From assembly GCF_964204645.1 (NCBI RefSeq), contig NC_134027.1:25532485-25596484 (forward strand): a DNA stretch of 64,000 bases. The letters are read 5' to 3'. This stretch comes from Tubulanus polymorphus (lineage: Eukaryota; Nemertea; Palaeonemertea; Tubulaniformes; Tubulanidae). The position numbers and the translations under genes are program-made. The notes beneath the pieces are model-generated. The model made no database searches. It was not told where the DNA came from and saw only the letters and a program-made list of their open reading frames with translations. This document shows, piece after piece, positions 38,201 to 49,845 of the stretch (position 1 is the stretch's first letter; every line of letters starts with the position of its first letter).

Positions 38201-41200
38201 CAGAATTTTACTCATAGCGGCAAATGAGAAAATGAATATTCGATATTTCATCAACTATTGCTTTCCATTTTACAGTTTTATTTGCTTCGAAAGATCAAAA
38301 TCCGCGAACCCTAAAAACCTGGTTATTCCTTTGACCGATATCATCAAGATTGACAAGGTAAGGGCGACCATTGAAATTACATTATTCATCCACCATTTAG
38401 CTCTGGCAACAAACTTTCAATAACCAACCCTTAAACCCTGTGATAAGTTCATTTTTAATTAAGTAAACCAAGAATGAAATTTAAGTAGGTTTACTGCGTG
38501 GACTTGAACCAGGATTCACTTGTTGTAGACTTGATCCTACAGAGGTAGAGAGGAAGTGAACATGTATTTTCCGAACATAGATTTTTGCCCATAAATTCTT
38601 TTCAGGCGAAGCCGTACTCGTGGATGCCTGGAGGTGGAATGGCTCTCGAACTGAAGGTTAATGGTTTAGAGAAGGTCAGTAAAATCTGTCTGCTGCATAA
38701 AATCAGACAAACAACGGAACCCAATTCCACAGGTCTCGTTGAAGTTTGACTCTTGAGAATTAGACAATTCCCAATGAGTCAAATTTCAACGAAGGAGGAC
38801 TACGATATTTTGTTGTATATTAAAACATTATGCAATTGAAATAGACTGCCCATGCTTGCCCAGTTTTCAGACAAACATCTCTTTATTCTAGACACATTTC
38901 CACAGTTAACCGGGTTTGAATTTGAGTCGTTGAATCTATGTTAAGGGTCTAAGGTGTCTCCGTGGAACTATGTTCAGCCAGTTTTGAAATTTATCTGATA
39001 ATCATTGGTTGTTTGTGGAACATTAACCATGCATGAATCAGTGAGATCACAATCTCCGTGATGAAACAATGAATGTGATATCCCACAATTGTTGAAAGAT
39101 TGTTCATATCGTTTTAGACTGAAGATGGGTAGTAGTAACCACCTGAAATGTTTCTAGTATTTTAGATAAGCTTTTTATTCTATCAACAATTTTGGGATTT
39201 TACATACATGTATTTCCCCTGCGTTTTGCGTATGAGGTCTCGATGAGGCTGCGCTGATTGTCTACTGGTTATAACAATATTCTAAAAAGCGATATGATGA
39301 CTGTTGTAGAATCTTCTATTCGGAGCTCTGATTCAACGCGATGATGTATTCAAGGGTATCGTCTACGCTGGACGAACTGTTACGTTACCGTGGGCTATGG
39401 AAACTCAAGCATGACCCCGGTACCGGCCTCGGTAAAAATGGCCGTTTTATTCGCTGTGTTTGCTTAATCGTTATTAATATCATACTTTCCTATTTTGATT
39501 CTATTTACTAAATCATCCTTTAAGACGTATGAACGTTGATGACACTGTAAGGCTACAGTACGAAACCCTATTCACAGTTAAACATCTCGGTATTTGAGGA
39601 AATGTGGTGGCAGAGTATCGCCTGCAAGGGAGGAACATGGCAGATTCTCACGATGTCATCGGGTTCGAATCCCTGCTGAGGGAGGGGGTGTCTACTAGGG
39701 CAGGGGTTTGTACTGTGACAGAGTCTCACGATGTCATCGGGTTCAAATCCCTGCTGAGGGAGGGTGTGTCTACTAGGGCAGGGGTTTGTACTGTGACAGA
39801 GTCTCACGATGTCATCAGGTTCAAATCCTTGCTGAGGGGGGGGGCCTATTAGGGCAGGGGTTTGTACTGTGACAGAGTCTCACCATGTCATCAGGTTCGA
39901 ATCTCTGCTGAGGGAGGATGTGTCTACTAGTGCAGGGGTTTGTACTGTGACAGAGTCTCACCATGTCATCAGGTTCAAATCCTTGCTGAAGGAGGATGTG
40001 TCTACTAGGACAGGGGTTTGTACTGTGACAGAGTCTCACCATGTCATCAGGTTCAAATCCTTGCTGAAGGAGGATGTGTCTACTAGGACAGGGGTTTGTA
40101 CTGGGACAGAGTCCCATGATGTCATCAGGTTCAAATCCCTGTGAGGGAGGATGTGTCTACTAGGACAGGGGTTTGTACTGTGACAGAGTCTCACCATGTC
40201 ATCATGTTCAAATCCCTGCTGAGGGAGGATGTGTCTGCTAGGGCAGGCGGTGGTTTGCGTGCTGTGAGAGTCTCACAATGTCATCAAGTTCAAATCCCTG
40301 ATGGGCAGCTATGTGGCAGAGTCTCGCCATGCCATCAGATTCAAATCAGTGCAAGTGAGGAACGTGACAGTCTCACAATAGTTTGTATCCCAGCGACGGA
40401 GCGCCAATGAAATTTACCAATATTTGAATCTTAATTTACAGCGTAAATTAAACATCTTTCATCGTTTCATTATTTCAGCATCTTTAGCATGCTTTCTGCG
40501 AACTTGATTAGAATATTTCTAAACATTTCGAATTGCTTATTATCATTACGATTATCATCCTGTTATTTATGCTTATTGATGACTTCGCTCTCCGCGCTTT
40601 CTGATAATTTATACATATTTATTTGACTCGATCAAAAATCGCAAAACTTTCATCTCACATTTACCGTACTTCATGCACTGAAATTCTCTTTTACTGATGC
40701 CTAACGCCTGGATAATTCATAGTACAGAGTGGCCACTTACCTGGAAAACAGGGAAAAGTCAGGGAATTTTCTTTTCTTTGAAAAAGTCAGGGAATAGTAG
40801 TTGAATTTTGTAAAAAAGCTAAAAATCAGGGGATATAATTGTTGAGATTGCTAGATCACACGTAAAATCAAACAGTTTCTGTCCGTGTCTTACGTAGTTG
40901 ACTGGTGTTAATTGACTGAATTCTTAGCAGATCAAGTCAGGAAAAACAACGTGCAGGTCAGGGAATAGTCAGGGGAAAAGCAAGTTGGATAAAAATGGCC
41001 ACCCTGTAATAGCAAGTATCATAGTTGCCTCATAGAGAAATGAATGATTTTCACTCCAGAAACAAAACTAACTATGAAAACTCCTTTTAGACAATTTAGC
41101 AATTAGCATGAATTCACATCAACGATTTTCAATGATACGATAGACGATCGTTTTTTAAAATTCAAATGATAATTCTTAGAAACTCAATCAAATTTTAAAA

Positions 41201-42378
41201 CCCGCAACCGAGCAATCTTTTCCCGATATACAATCATTGATAATCGTCCGATATTTTCAACATTCTACGTTAAAGATTTTAAGGAAAATTGAGTAAATTT
41301 TCGGAACTTAGAAAGATTAAAAGTTGCATCTTCGATAACAGCAACAGCAAAGAGAAAACCAACTGATGAATATACCTATGTAAATGGAGCGTGTATGAAA
41401 TAAGCTCTGCAGGGCCCAGTTTAAGCCTAAAACGGTTAAGTTTGAATTGTTGTCCTCATTGAAAACATGAAGTAACCATTGGCAATCACACCAAAAATTT
41501 GAGTTTAACTTTTTTGTGAAACTGAGCCCTGATGTTTAACGCATGCCTATGTTTCTACATGTCGCATAAGTTTATTTCGAAAATTCCATTTTTTTTTCTT
41601 GAAACGTAATCAGAATTCATTTGTAATTGTTTTACATTGTGTCCGAGACCCAGTTTCACAGTTACTGAACTACACGTTACTGACCGTCGAACTGGGTCCA
41701 GGGTAAGGTTCGATTTGGGAATAGCGATATCTGTTACCTGATAGAAGCGGCCGGTAGAGAGTTTGTAAGATTGGTAGAACACTATATCCGTGTTGACGCG
41801 ATGAGGAGAGAATCCCACAATGATAATAAAAAGTCCGAAAATGAAACTTCGAGATAGAAGTTTATTTCAACGTTTCGACTATATCCTAATAGTCATCTTC
41901 GGGAATAATGAATAATATTCCCGAAGATGACTATTAGGATATAGTCGAAACGTTGAAATAAACTACTATCTTGAAGTTTCATTTTCGGACTTTTTATTAT
42001 CATTGTGGGATTCTCTCCTCAGAGAGTTTGTAATCCGGAATTGAAACTCCTAAACTGTAACACATTCAAACGAAACCTGCGTAAATCTCTGAATTAGTTT
42101 TGAGATTTTCTACGTTATATTTTCAGCCATTTTTATTCGGCGCATTGTTGAATCGAGACGAAATCGTCGAGAATATCCAAGCGGCCGGAAATCGAGCCGG
42201 GTTGCCATGGGCGGCGGACGACTTGACGGGAACGGCGGTGACATCTAGTGGCAATAACCTGAACGACTCGTTGACCAACGGACAAAGTCGTCCAATCACG
42301 CGACAGAGCAGTAAAGGCACTTTGCAGCTTCAGGCGTTCCGGTATCAAATGCTTCATTACGACGGGGACTCCGATTAA
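29247..42378 (+). CDS. GRAMD4: GRAM domain-containing protein 4
   Basis: Membrane protein of the ER/mitochondrial surface, linked in vertebrates to apoptosis and lipid-contact functions. Exons: 29247-29432, 30106-30352, 30760-30880, 31322-31440, 32019-32151, 32538-32563, 32673-32764, 33091-33182, 34211-34265, 35219-35245, 36198-36313, 36622-36731, 37153-37307, 37774-37900, 38108-38198, 38276-38357, 38606-38674, 42127-42378. They total 2100 bases, 699 residues. A Ser/Ala-rich N-terminus is followed by a coiled coil (IYELQLTQLQEQL to KELKQNRNKK), membrane segments beginning LWHGWLLPVVLFLIIFRLF and LCLAFISSCVLPGQLLVLIM, then the GRAM domain (CTLINREKPLTSAFKNGKLY, CFERSKSANPKN, MPGGGMALEL, PFLFGALLNRDE). 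For the 32538 exon the GTAGGT donor at 32564 keeps the frame; the GTATCA donor would give a stop. Exons of 26 and 27 bases are microexons. Confidence 0.93.
29511..30030 (+). repeat. Tandem/palindromic GGTTCCATAGTC-type repeat
   Basis: Five or more 58-60 bp units with TTAGACTGGTCTTAAGTTGTTAGATTGGTTATAGAAC, bounded by inverted GTTCCATAGTC / GACTATGAAAC ends. Related palindromes are at 32326-32395 and 36967-37107. Located in a GRAMD4 intron. Confidence 0.65.
30950..31225 (+). repeat. Minisatellite related to 28480-29170
   Basis: About five diverged units with ACTTCGATACCCAGTCTGTA-type segments and GGATTTAT, in the GRAMD4 intron before exon 31322. Confidence 0.65.
31832..31922 (-). mobile_element. 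5'-truncated retroposon with poly(A) tail and target duplication
   Basis: On the minus strand a 91-base insert ends CCAATAAACTAA... and then a run of A residues, typical of retrotransposed mRNA 3' ends. It is flanked by the exact 10-bp direct repeat ACCACAATTT (31822-31831 and 31923-31932). The source, LINE or gene, is not recognised. Confidence 0.7.
36820..37107. repeat. Decayed family B palindrome followed by a palindromic MITE
   Basis: 36820-36945 resembles the 26721-26892 element (TTTATTCAACATTTCGACTA and TAGGATATAGTTAAAACATT) but lacks a working hammerhead core. 36967-37107 is a GGGCCGGTTCCATAGTC palindrome ending GACTACGGAACCGGGCCC. Confidence 0.5.
37550..37715 (+). repeat. Three tandem units of about 60 bp in GRAMD4 intron
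   Basis: Units share GTGAAATATTTACAGCAGTC, CCAACGCTACCGAGTTCC and GATTCT. No coding content. Confidence 0.65.
39079..39204 (+). mobile_element. Palindromic element with a degenerate hammerhead-like core
   Basis: Bounded by inverted ATCCCACAATTGTTGA and TCAACAATTTTGGGAT. Inside, CUGAAGA starts at 39119 and is followed by a weak stem II and GAAAUGUU. It shares the CCCACAAT end motif with other hammerhead elements. It ends about 105 bases before the alternative GRAMD4 terminal exon. Confidence 0.4.
39310..39414 (+). CDS. GRAMD4: Alternative last exon of GRAMD4 (paralogue of exon 42127-42378)
   Basis: After the acceptor TTGTAG the frame continues in phase 0 from exon 38606-38674 and reads NLLFGALIQRDD..., then LPWAMETQA and TGA. 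It aligns with the distal last exon, which reads PFLFGALLNRDE... and LPWAADD. Using it would give 650 residues instead of 699 and drop the Ser/Asn-rich tail. The open frame, acceptor and conserved residues argue that it is or recently was functional. No AATAAA was seen close behind it. Confidence 0.8.
   Translation, partial: NLLFGALIQRDDVFKGIVYAGRTVTLPWAMETQA
39630..40345 (+). repeat. 78-bp tandem array with tRNA-like B boxes
   Basis: About nine units of roughly 78 bp. Each contains GTGACAGAGTCTCACGATG and GGTTCRAATCCCTG; the latter resembles the pol III B box (GGTTCGANTCC). 78 is divisible by three, so both strands show long open frames that are not genes. It lies in the last GRAMD4 intron, after the alternative terminal exon. 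Confidence 0.8.
40725..41006 (+). mobile_element. 282-bp MITE with CAGRGTGGCCA ends
   Basis: Starts CAGAGTGGCCAC and ends TGGCCACCCTG. Internal sequence includes repeated CAGGGAAAAGTCAGGGAATT segments. Fragments of the same family are at 7480-7690 and about 12540-12790. Superfamily unclear. Confidence 0.6.
41769..42020. mobile_element. Penelope-like palindromic insertion with hammerhead arms and 13-bp TSD
   Basis: A 252-bp insert flanked by the exact direct repeat AGAGAGTTTGTAA (41756-41768 and 42021-42033), placed inside another interspersed repeat. After a short leader, 41803-42020 is a near-perfect palindrome with arms of about 105 bases. Each arm carries family B hammerhead sequence, but the core reads CCGAAGA instead of CUGAAGA, so cleavage is probably lost. 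It ends about 106 bases before the distal GRAMD4 last exon. Confidence 0.75.
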
Positions 42379-42521
42379 AAACTGCAGTATTGTCTCGCGA
42401 TCAAAGTACGTTTGACCTGTGTCCGTCGTCTTGATATAAATCGTCCTGGTGATTACAACTATGAATTGAGATGTTATGATGAAATATTTTGTAAATATCT
42501 TATTATTGCATTATGCGATAG

Positions 42522-42615
42522 TGAGCACTTGATACCAAGTATTCCAGTGAGCATGTGATACCGAGTATCATAGCTTAGCACGTGATACCGAGTATCAAGG
42601 CGAGCATTTAGTACT
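42522..42615 (+). repeat. Short tandem repeat in GRAMD4 3' UTR
   Basis: Four units of about 30 bases built on GAGCACGTGATACCGAGTATCA, starting about 145 bases after the stop codon. Confidence 0.6.
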
Positions 42616-42845
42616 GAGAATCACTCATCATTTATAGAATTGTATCTACTGTGGTTTTTGAAGAATAACTGATTGGGGACCAAGAAAGTAGTTCAAGGGG
42701 TCATTCATAAAGTACGTACACTGTACACATCCTTGAGGAGGGAGCGTAAAAATGGCCACATCTCCGTACGCACGTGAAGCTTAAGATTGTGTATAAGGTA
42801 ATTGAAAATTATCCAGATTTTGCGTACGTACATTACGAACAACTC

Positions 42846-43256
42846 CTGTCATAATATTCAGGCTCACTTCCTCAGTCATTTCCACTACAGTAGGTCTGGC
42901 CACTCATAGATCAAGTTCAGCCATCATTGCCACTATGAGTTATCTCATAGATCAAGTTCAGCCGTCATTGCCACTATGAGTTATCTCATAGATCAAGTTC
43001 AGCCATCATTGCCACTATGAGTTGTCTCATAGCTGATCTCTCTTATTAACAACTCCTGTCATAATATTCAGGCTCACTTCCTCAGTCATTTCCACTACAG
43101 TAGGTCTGGCCACTCATAGATCAAGTTCAGCCATCATTGCCACCATGAGTTATCTCATAGATCAAGTTCAGCCGTCATTGCCACTATGAGTTATCTCGTA
43201 GATCAAGTTCAGCCATCATTGCCACTATGAGTCGTCTCATAGCTGATCTCTCTTAT
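42846..43256 (+). repeat. Tandem duplication of a 210-bp block with inner 40-bp repeats
   Basis: The block starting CTGTCATAATATTCAGGCTC occurs at 42846 and again at about 43057. Each copy contains three inner units of ATCAAGTTCAGCCATCATTG and CCACTATGAGTTATCTCATAG. The inner unit also appears at about 4050-4340 and 34365-34460. Confidence 0.8.
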
Positions 43257-44020
43257 TCACTGTTTACTCACAGGAATGACACGGTTCCTGACTGGCTGGC
43301 AATGCTTCATTTTTCGATGCTCATCCGTCATTAATGAACAATGGTTGACTATGTAATAGCTTGCGCATTACAAAGACTACAAGATTAAGTAGATAACTCA
43401 CTCTCGTAGTAGCAACTGGGAAGAAAAAAAATTGCTGCAAACATGTTAAGTCTTGATTTTTGATAGATTTGTCGTTTATACAATGCAGATTTTTGCCACA
43501 AGGAAGTGGGCCTTGAATATAAGTACATATGTAGTATTTGTACATTGTTTATGGTTGATGTATGTATTACATGCTGCTTGTATGTACCCTAATTTTTCGA
43601 CTGAATTTCTACTTCAGAATTTAGATACATATTTTTTAGGTTTATGAAATATTTTCGAAGAAGTAGGCAACATAGTGATATAGAGTGTACACTTCCAGAA
43701 AATATGACTGCCTTCATAAAAATACCCTGATGACATCGTGCCTAAATACCATAGCGGTCGCGAGCTTTCTGAATGTTGATGATTGTTTCGTTGAGCGGTA
43801 TGATGACCAGTTGAGCAGCCATGTTTTCTGTTAGTGTCTACGCGATGTATTGAAATCAAATCTAGAAGAAATGAAGTGAAACTCACTGTAAGTGGTAGTT
43901 GTGATGATCATTTTGTTGACGACTTATCCAAATAACGACTTACACTTAAAGTAAATTGAATTAGAATCGGGACTAAAAAGTGTCTTGAGTTTTGTAGGAC
44001 GTGATAAGGCTAAACAAAAA

Positions 44021-44218
44021 TGATACCTTGTTTCTCCGCAGCGGCCGGGTCATTTTTGTAAAATATGATAGAATTTGTAAACAGTTCATTTCTATAGCGG
44101 CCGGATCTGTTACGGTAAAATTGATCACGATTTTAAAGAAAAGTAGTAATGTACAGAGTAGATAGGCGGCCGGCCGGGTGAACTTTACAGCTCAGCAGAG
44201 CGGAGAAACAAGGTATCA
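44021..44218 (+). mobile_element. MITE with 19-bp perfect inverted ends
   Basis: Starts TGATACCTTGTTTCTCCGC and ends with its exact reverse complement. 198 bp, no coding content. A truncated relative is at 22556-22688. Confidence 0.75.
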
Positions 44219-44313
44219 ATTTTTTTAGCCTAACATCACTACAGTCGACGCCAAAATATTGAGTAAAACAATGATTATGATTATGCATGTAAGTAATATA
44301 TTTATAGAGTATT

Positions 44314-44416
<103 letters not shown>

Positions 44417-44443
44417 TTATTTTCGTCTAAAACGTTGTTGTTA

Positions 44444-44458
44444 AATAAATGAAATAAA
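44444..44458 (+). terminator. Tandem poly(A) signals, possible end of GRAMD4 mRNA
   Basis: Two AATAAA hexamers at 44444-44449 and 44453-44458. If used, the GRAMD4 3' UTR would be about 2.1 kb and include the MITE and the AT microsatellite. Assignment is inference. Confidence 0.3.
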
Positions 44459-46039
44459 GTTTATGATTGTAACGGTATATTTTGTGGCCAGATTTATGTA
44501 TAGTAGAGATCTTGCGGCCACGGATGCTATTTCTGTACGACTACGCGATATCGTGTGATCAAAAACATTATCAGTGATTTACATGACACATCCGCAAACT
44601 TGTGAATCCCCAATTACCTGTTGTTCTCATGCATGGCATCTTTGCAGCACTGGTCGGCAAACAATTATTTCATGTGGAGTTCAAGTGCAACTGCATATAT
44701 TATATGTTTTCTGTATAGCACAAGTATTTATAAGCTGATCAGGTTGGGGGGTACAGAATATGAGGCGTGAGATGATTATTTCTTGATTTCGGTTACAGGC
44801 AATATAGTGACTTTTGTCTCAATATATCTGTAATATTCGAATAATTCGGTAAACAGCGGCCGCAGTCTAAATAATGTAGGACCAAATTTATCTAATCAAA
44901 AGTTGAAAAGAGACTGGGTACAGTTGCACAGTCAAGGCGGAGATTTAAGACTGGTCCGAGCTGATTTTGGCCAATTTAATGACTTAAGACCAGTAAACTC
45001 AATTTGGTTCCGTAAGCTGATTTTGGTTCTGCAACAAATATAACAGCTCATGATGGAGAAACTGATGTATTGTCAGTGTTGAAGACACGAGTGATGATAT
45101 TTCAAATTTCTCGGAAGATATCATTGCCATTTACGTTACAACTTATGTCTAATCTTATTATTGAAAGCCACTTTTAGACTTAGCCGTGGCTGTAGAAACT
45201 GGCCTCTGAAGTCTTTAGGACTGACTTAAAGGCTGTACGACTGTGTTGGGCTGGAGACATTTCTTTAAAGACACTACTTAATAATATTCATTTCGTTCAT
45301 TCTAGTCATTTCAACTGGTGTGTCTTAATCTATAAGTTGCCGGTGCCGGACATCTCTAATTAGCTATCATTTCAAAAATATCTCACTACAGTAAAGAAAA
45401 GTGTTTTACTGTGGAAATTATGATTTACTTTCATTGATCGTATGTAATAATAATATTATATTATATATATATATATACTGTAATGGTGAATTTTATAGAA
45501 AGTTTTGCTGCGATTGTATGGAAAACTTGGCCGATGTTTCGGCTCTCCGTGAAGAAACCAATTAGACTGAACCGGAACATGTGTATTTTGTTAATTGTGG
45601 TAATTTTGTTGTACGATTGTTTTATACTGTTATGAAATGCGGGAATGAGAGTGAGGTTTTGTCATCGATTGTCCATAGATTTCCACATAACACGAATCGA
45701 GGAAACTGATTGATATTACGCTAATTATGTTCCATGTACGTTGTTGACATTGTGATATAAATTGTAGTTCAGATAATCAAATAAATTATCAGCTATTTTG
45801 TTTTAAAAATGATTTCAGTTTACTTCAGTAGAGAATCGGTATAGCCCTGGTCTCACAGGGAAAACGACCTATCTGTGAACCCAGATATATGTGGCCAAGG
45901 TTCAGTTCAACTAAACCACAGACAGGTTACTGACTATCCCCGAAGAGGATAAGTACGATCTCCAAGTCGAAGCATGATTTAAACATATATTTTACTCGAG
46001 TGTACGGATTGTATCTCAGGCAATAGTGTTGTAATATAT

Positions 46040-46930
46040 ATTGTAACATATTGTAACGGGTGTTTTCAGTTAAAAACAGGTTAGATTTACATTATATCAA
46101 ACTCAACGGATTTTAATTTATAAAAACGTGACTTTACATTCATCAAGCTTGGTAAACAGGGTAAATTCCTCACACGCTAGATTATATTTTTCACAAATCA
46201 TGTAACGGCTGTTTTCAGCAGAAGAACAGTTTTACCGTTTATCAAACTAAAACAACGCGTCGAATCTGAGTTCATAAAGGTATACTTTACTTCCGTAAAG
46301 ATTAAAATGCGAGAATTTTCTGTCAGAAACTAGTAATAAGATTTCGGATGTGATTAACTCTATGTATATGACTGCTCTATATTTGGGAGTTAAAAAATTC
46401 AGTTCTTAGAGTTCATTGAAAATGAACTACAATGTAATTTTGACAACGTAATATATTCATTTCACTCCAACCATAAAAATAGTGGGGTCAAGATTGAAAA
46501 AAAGAATACGAAATGTAAAAGTGTACAAAGTATAAACAGAATATTAATAGGCGGTAGGCGGGTGTGGTGGTAATTGGGAGGGCGGTATATCGGGGGTTGA
46601 TTCTATATAAATACAGCAAAATATAACACACATACAATTCCAGAGGGATTCATATAAACTAAAACCTAGCTGGATGAATTTAGCTATGTGGGTTGGATTT
46701 CTTAATAATATTTCAAAGTTTCTAGATGTACTTCAATGAATAGAATTATCACGCAGATCAGTTAACAAAGTGCATTCATAAATGAAATGCAGCTCATCTC
46801 CTACAGTGTTACAGGCAGGACACAGTCTTTAACTTCTGTCTATAATGGATATTCGTACGTTTATTTACTGGCAATAAATAGGAACCAATTCTGAGAATTC
46901 GAATAAGTTACACGTATAAGATTTTCGTCA
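46040..46930 (-). mobile_element. Decayed LINE 3' end, copy 1
   Basis: On the minus strand, about 46730-46830 reads CPACNTVGDELHFIYEC then TLLTDLRDN, the typical C-terminal zinc-like motif and tail of a non-LTR retrotransposon reverse transcriptase protein. Its 3' UTR runs left to about 46040. Stops and gaps show it is inactive. The 3' UTR matches copy 2. Confidence 0.6.
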
Positions 46931-47097
46931 AGATTTACATTTTTCAATTGAATTCAATTGCAAAATAAATTGTTGCATCATTACAATTAAAGATCATGGA
47001 ATGAAATAACAATATACATATAAATGTATTTTATGTAAACCGCTCTAAAATGCAGTGGAAAAGGTATCAAAATAAATGTTATTATCATCATTATTAA

Positions 47098-49040
47098 CAT
47101 ATTGTAACTGGTGTTTTCAGTTGAGAAAGGTTACATAGGCGCAGATTCAGACGGCAGCACCGTACCTGCACGTGCTAACGTCGCGAAAATCTCGTGCCTT
47201 TTTTTTCATGCCCAAGGGAGAAAAATGGCACTTTTTTACAGGACGAGAGGTAGATAATTTTTAAACAAAAAGCACATAAGATTTCGTCTTTATTACCTGG
47301 AATCTACATCTCAATGCAGTTAAAAATGCTACAATTAAGAAAGCTACCCATCAAGACTTAAATTGTTTGGAATTTGCAGCAAAAAGCGGATTTTCAAAAT
47401 TTCAGAATGTCCTATCTATTTCGAAATGCCCTTTTTGTAATAGTTTAAGTTGTGCCGCCCTTGACATTGGTCCCTGGATCCGAGCTCCTGTTTATCAAAC
47501 TTTGTCATGCAACGGATTTGAATTGATCAACACGTGGCTTTATACATTCATCAAGCTTGAATTGTAAACAGAGCAAATCTATCACACGCATTAGATTTTG
47601 CACAAATCATGTAACGGCTGTTTTCTGCAGAAGAACATATTCACATTTTATCAAAATTTAACAATGCGTCGGATCTGAGTTCATAAAAGGTATACTTTAC
47701 ATTAGTGAAGATTAAAATGCGAGAATTTTCTGTCAGAAACTAGTAATAAGCTGCTTGAAAATTGGTATTAATTGTCCTTATTTCGAATCGCAGTTTTCGG
47801 ATGTGATTAACTCTATGTATACGATAGCTTTATATTTGGGAGTCTAAAAATTCAGTTTTTAAAGTTCATTGAAAATGAACTACAATGTAATTTTGACAAC
47901 GTAATATACATTTCATTCCAACCATAAAAGTAAGATTGAATACAAAATATGAAATATAAAAGTATACAAAATATAAAAAGAATCATTAACTAATATACGC
48001 ACAGAGAAATCAAATGGTAAAATAACTTTATTACAAAGTTTAAGACATAATTTCTAAGTCCGTCTATTTACAGCCAGAGCTTATACAGAAATTGAATTAT
48101 ACCGTCAAGCCTTGATATACCGCCCACATCGGTGCAGAACTATGTTGGCGGTATAGAGAGTATGGCGGTATATCGGGGGTATTTAGCATGTATTTGTATA
48201 GAGATGTACATTGAGAAAACCTGGCGGTAGGCGGGGTGATGGTATATGGAGGAGAACTATTACACATTTGAATACAAATAGTTACAAAGCAACACTGAAG
48301 TGATTAAAATTTGAAGAATGAAAACGTAACAAAATATATATACATCAACTATTCACAATACTATATATACTATTGGAGGGATCTATATACATCTAAGCCG
48401 AGTTGACCGTTGGGTTTTTCAGAATATCAAGGGTATTTAAGGTATTCAAATAGTTTTTGCGGGGTTCGTTAAGTAAGGTACAGTCAAACAGAAAATGGGA
48501 TTCGTCACCTTAAGTATTACAAGTGGGGCGTATTCTATCGGCTCTGTCTAAATGCAGGTTTGAAAATTTGTTCACTGGTAAAATATAGGACCCGACCCTA
48601 AATTCAAATAAACTAGTTCCTAAGTCATCACCAAGTTCTATTATATACTTCTCTAACCTAATATCATTTTTATATTGCCTAAAGTTAGTGTATATCGGAT
48701 TAGTATTTATGGCAGATACGGTTTCTTGAAGGTGCTGGTCACGGAGTATCTATAAGGCCACATTCAGCGTAGAAAACTTTAATGATGATTTGATACAAGG
48801 CATTTCACTTATGTTTGCTGCGTTTGCTGTACTAGTTAAATTTTGCTTATTTAAATCAGAAGTGTCAATATTTCGTATATTTACATCAGAAATGACAATG
48901 TTAGGAGTTACATCAGGTACATGATTGTTACTATTTACATCAGGGTATGTATCTAGAGAATTTACATGCGAGCCAACGATATTTCTATTTACATTTGGAT
49001 TACTGTCACATAAGTTTACACTATTTACAAATTCAATAAC
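47098..49040 (-). mobile_element. Decayed LINE 3' end, copy 2
   Basis: Minus-strand coding remnants run from about 49040 to 48420 and include FRVGSYILPVNKFSNL, CNT-stop-GDESHFLFDC and LLNEPRKNYL, interrupted by at least two stops. The 3' UTR continues to about 47098 and is similar to copy 1 over several hundred bases, with extra sequence at about 47150-47550. Confidence 0.65.
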
Positions 49041-49845
49041 ATATCGTCATCCTTATATTGACTCGATTTAAGCCTTACATGAATTTTGATTTTTTTTCAG
49101 ACATCTAAGATCTAATTCGGGTTAATGAATGGAATATGATATCAATATCATTTTTGTGTCAGTATAACGTGGTAAGATTAGCATGCGAAATGTTGCAGCT
49201 ATTTCAGGTCTCCCCAGCTAGAGGCGTCATTGGAGAATTTCGCGCAAATATCTAGCCGAAATTTCGAAACAGCTAAAATGATAACGATGTTTAAAAAATG
49301 AAAAAATTAATTGAACTAAAAATTGTTTGCCATCTAGATAGAACAAGGCTATCATAGGTTTGAACCCGGCTTTGTTACGTGTTACCGATTATAAATGGAC
49401 TTGTTTTTGAATAGAGGATGAGGATTGTGACCCAGGATACCGCCCATGAGTGGAATGGATGTTGCATAAAGGATCTCGAAAAAAATCGAACTGAGAATTC
49501 CGCTGTCGACTGTGGCAATCGAGGATTCCGCTTGTTGCAAGCGAGGATTCGCCAGGTGGCAACAGTGTGCAGTAGGACATATTTCAATCTCTACCCTATT
49601 TCTGAAATTCTATAGATGATCATCTATATAAATTCGCTTGAACGAATATGAATAAAATGTACACATTTCTTACGGTTCATATGACTTTCCAGCACCAGAC
49701 CCCTCAGGATATTCAGGTGTAAATTAACTCGAATAAGTACTTTTCAACTAAATCGGTGAAACAGATTGCAAATATCAGCACACGTGGACGGGTTTAAAAT
49801 GTATTTCAATCTAAAAGTTTTAATCTTGAAACCCGCTTATCAGGC

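Noticed and set aside
39568-40410. Long open frames on both strands encoding repeated peptides
   Set aside because: They follow from a 78-bp tandem unit (a multiple of three) without stops; no start context, splice support or protein family.
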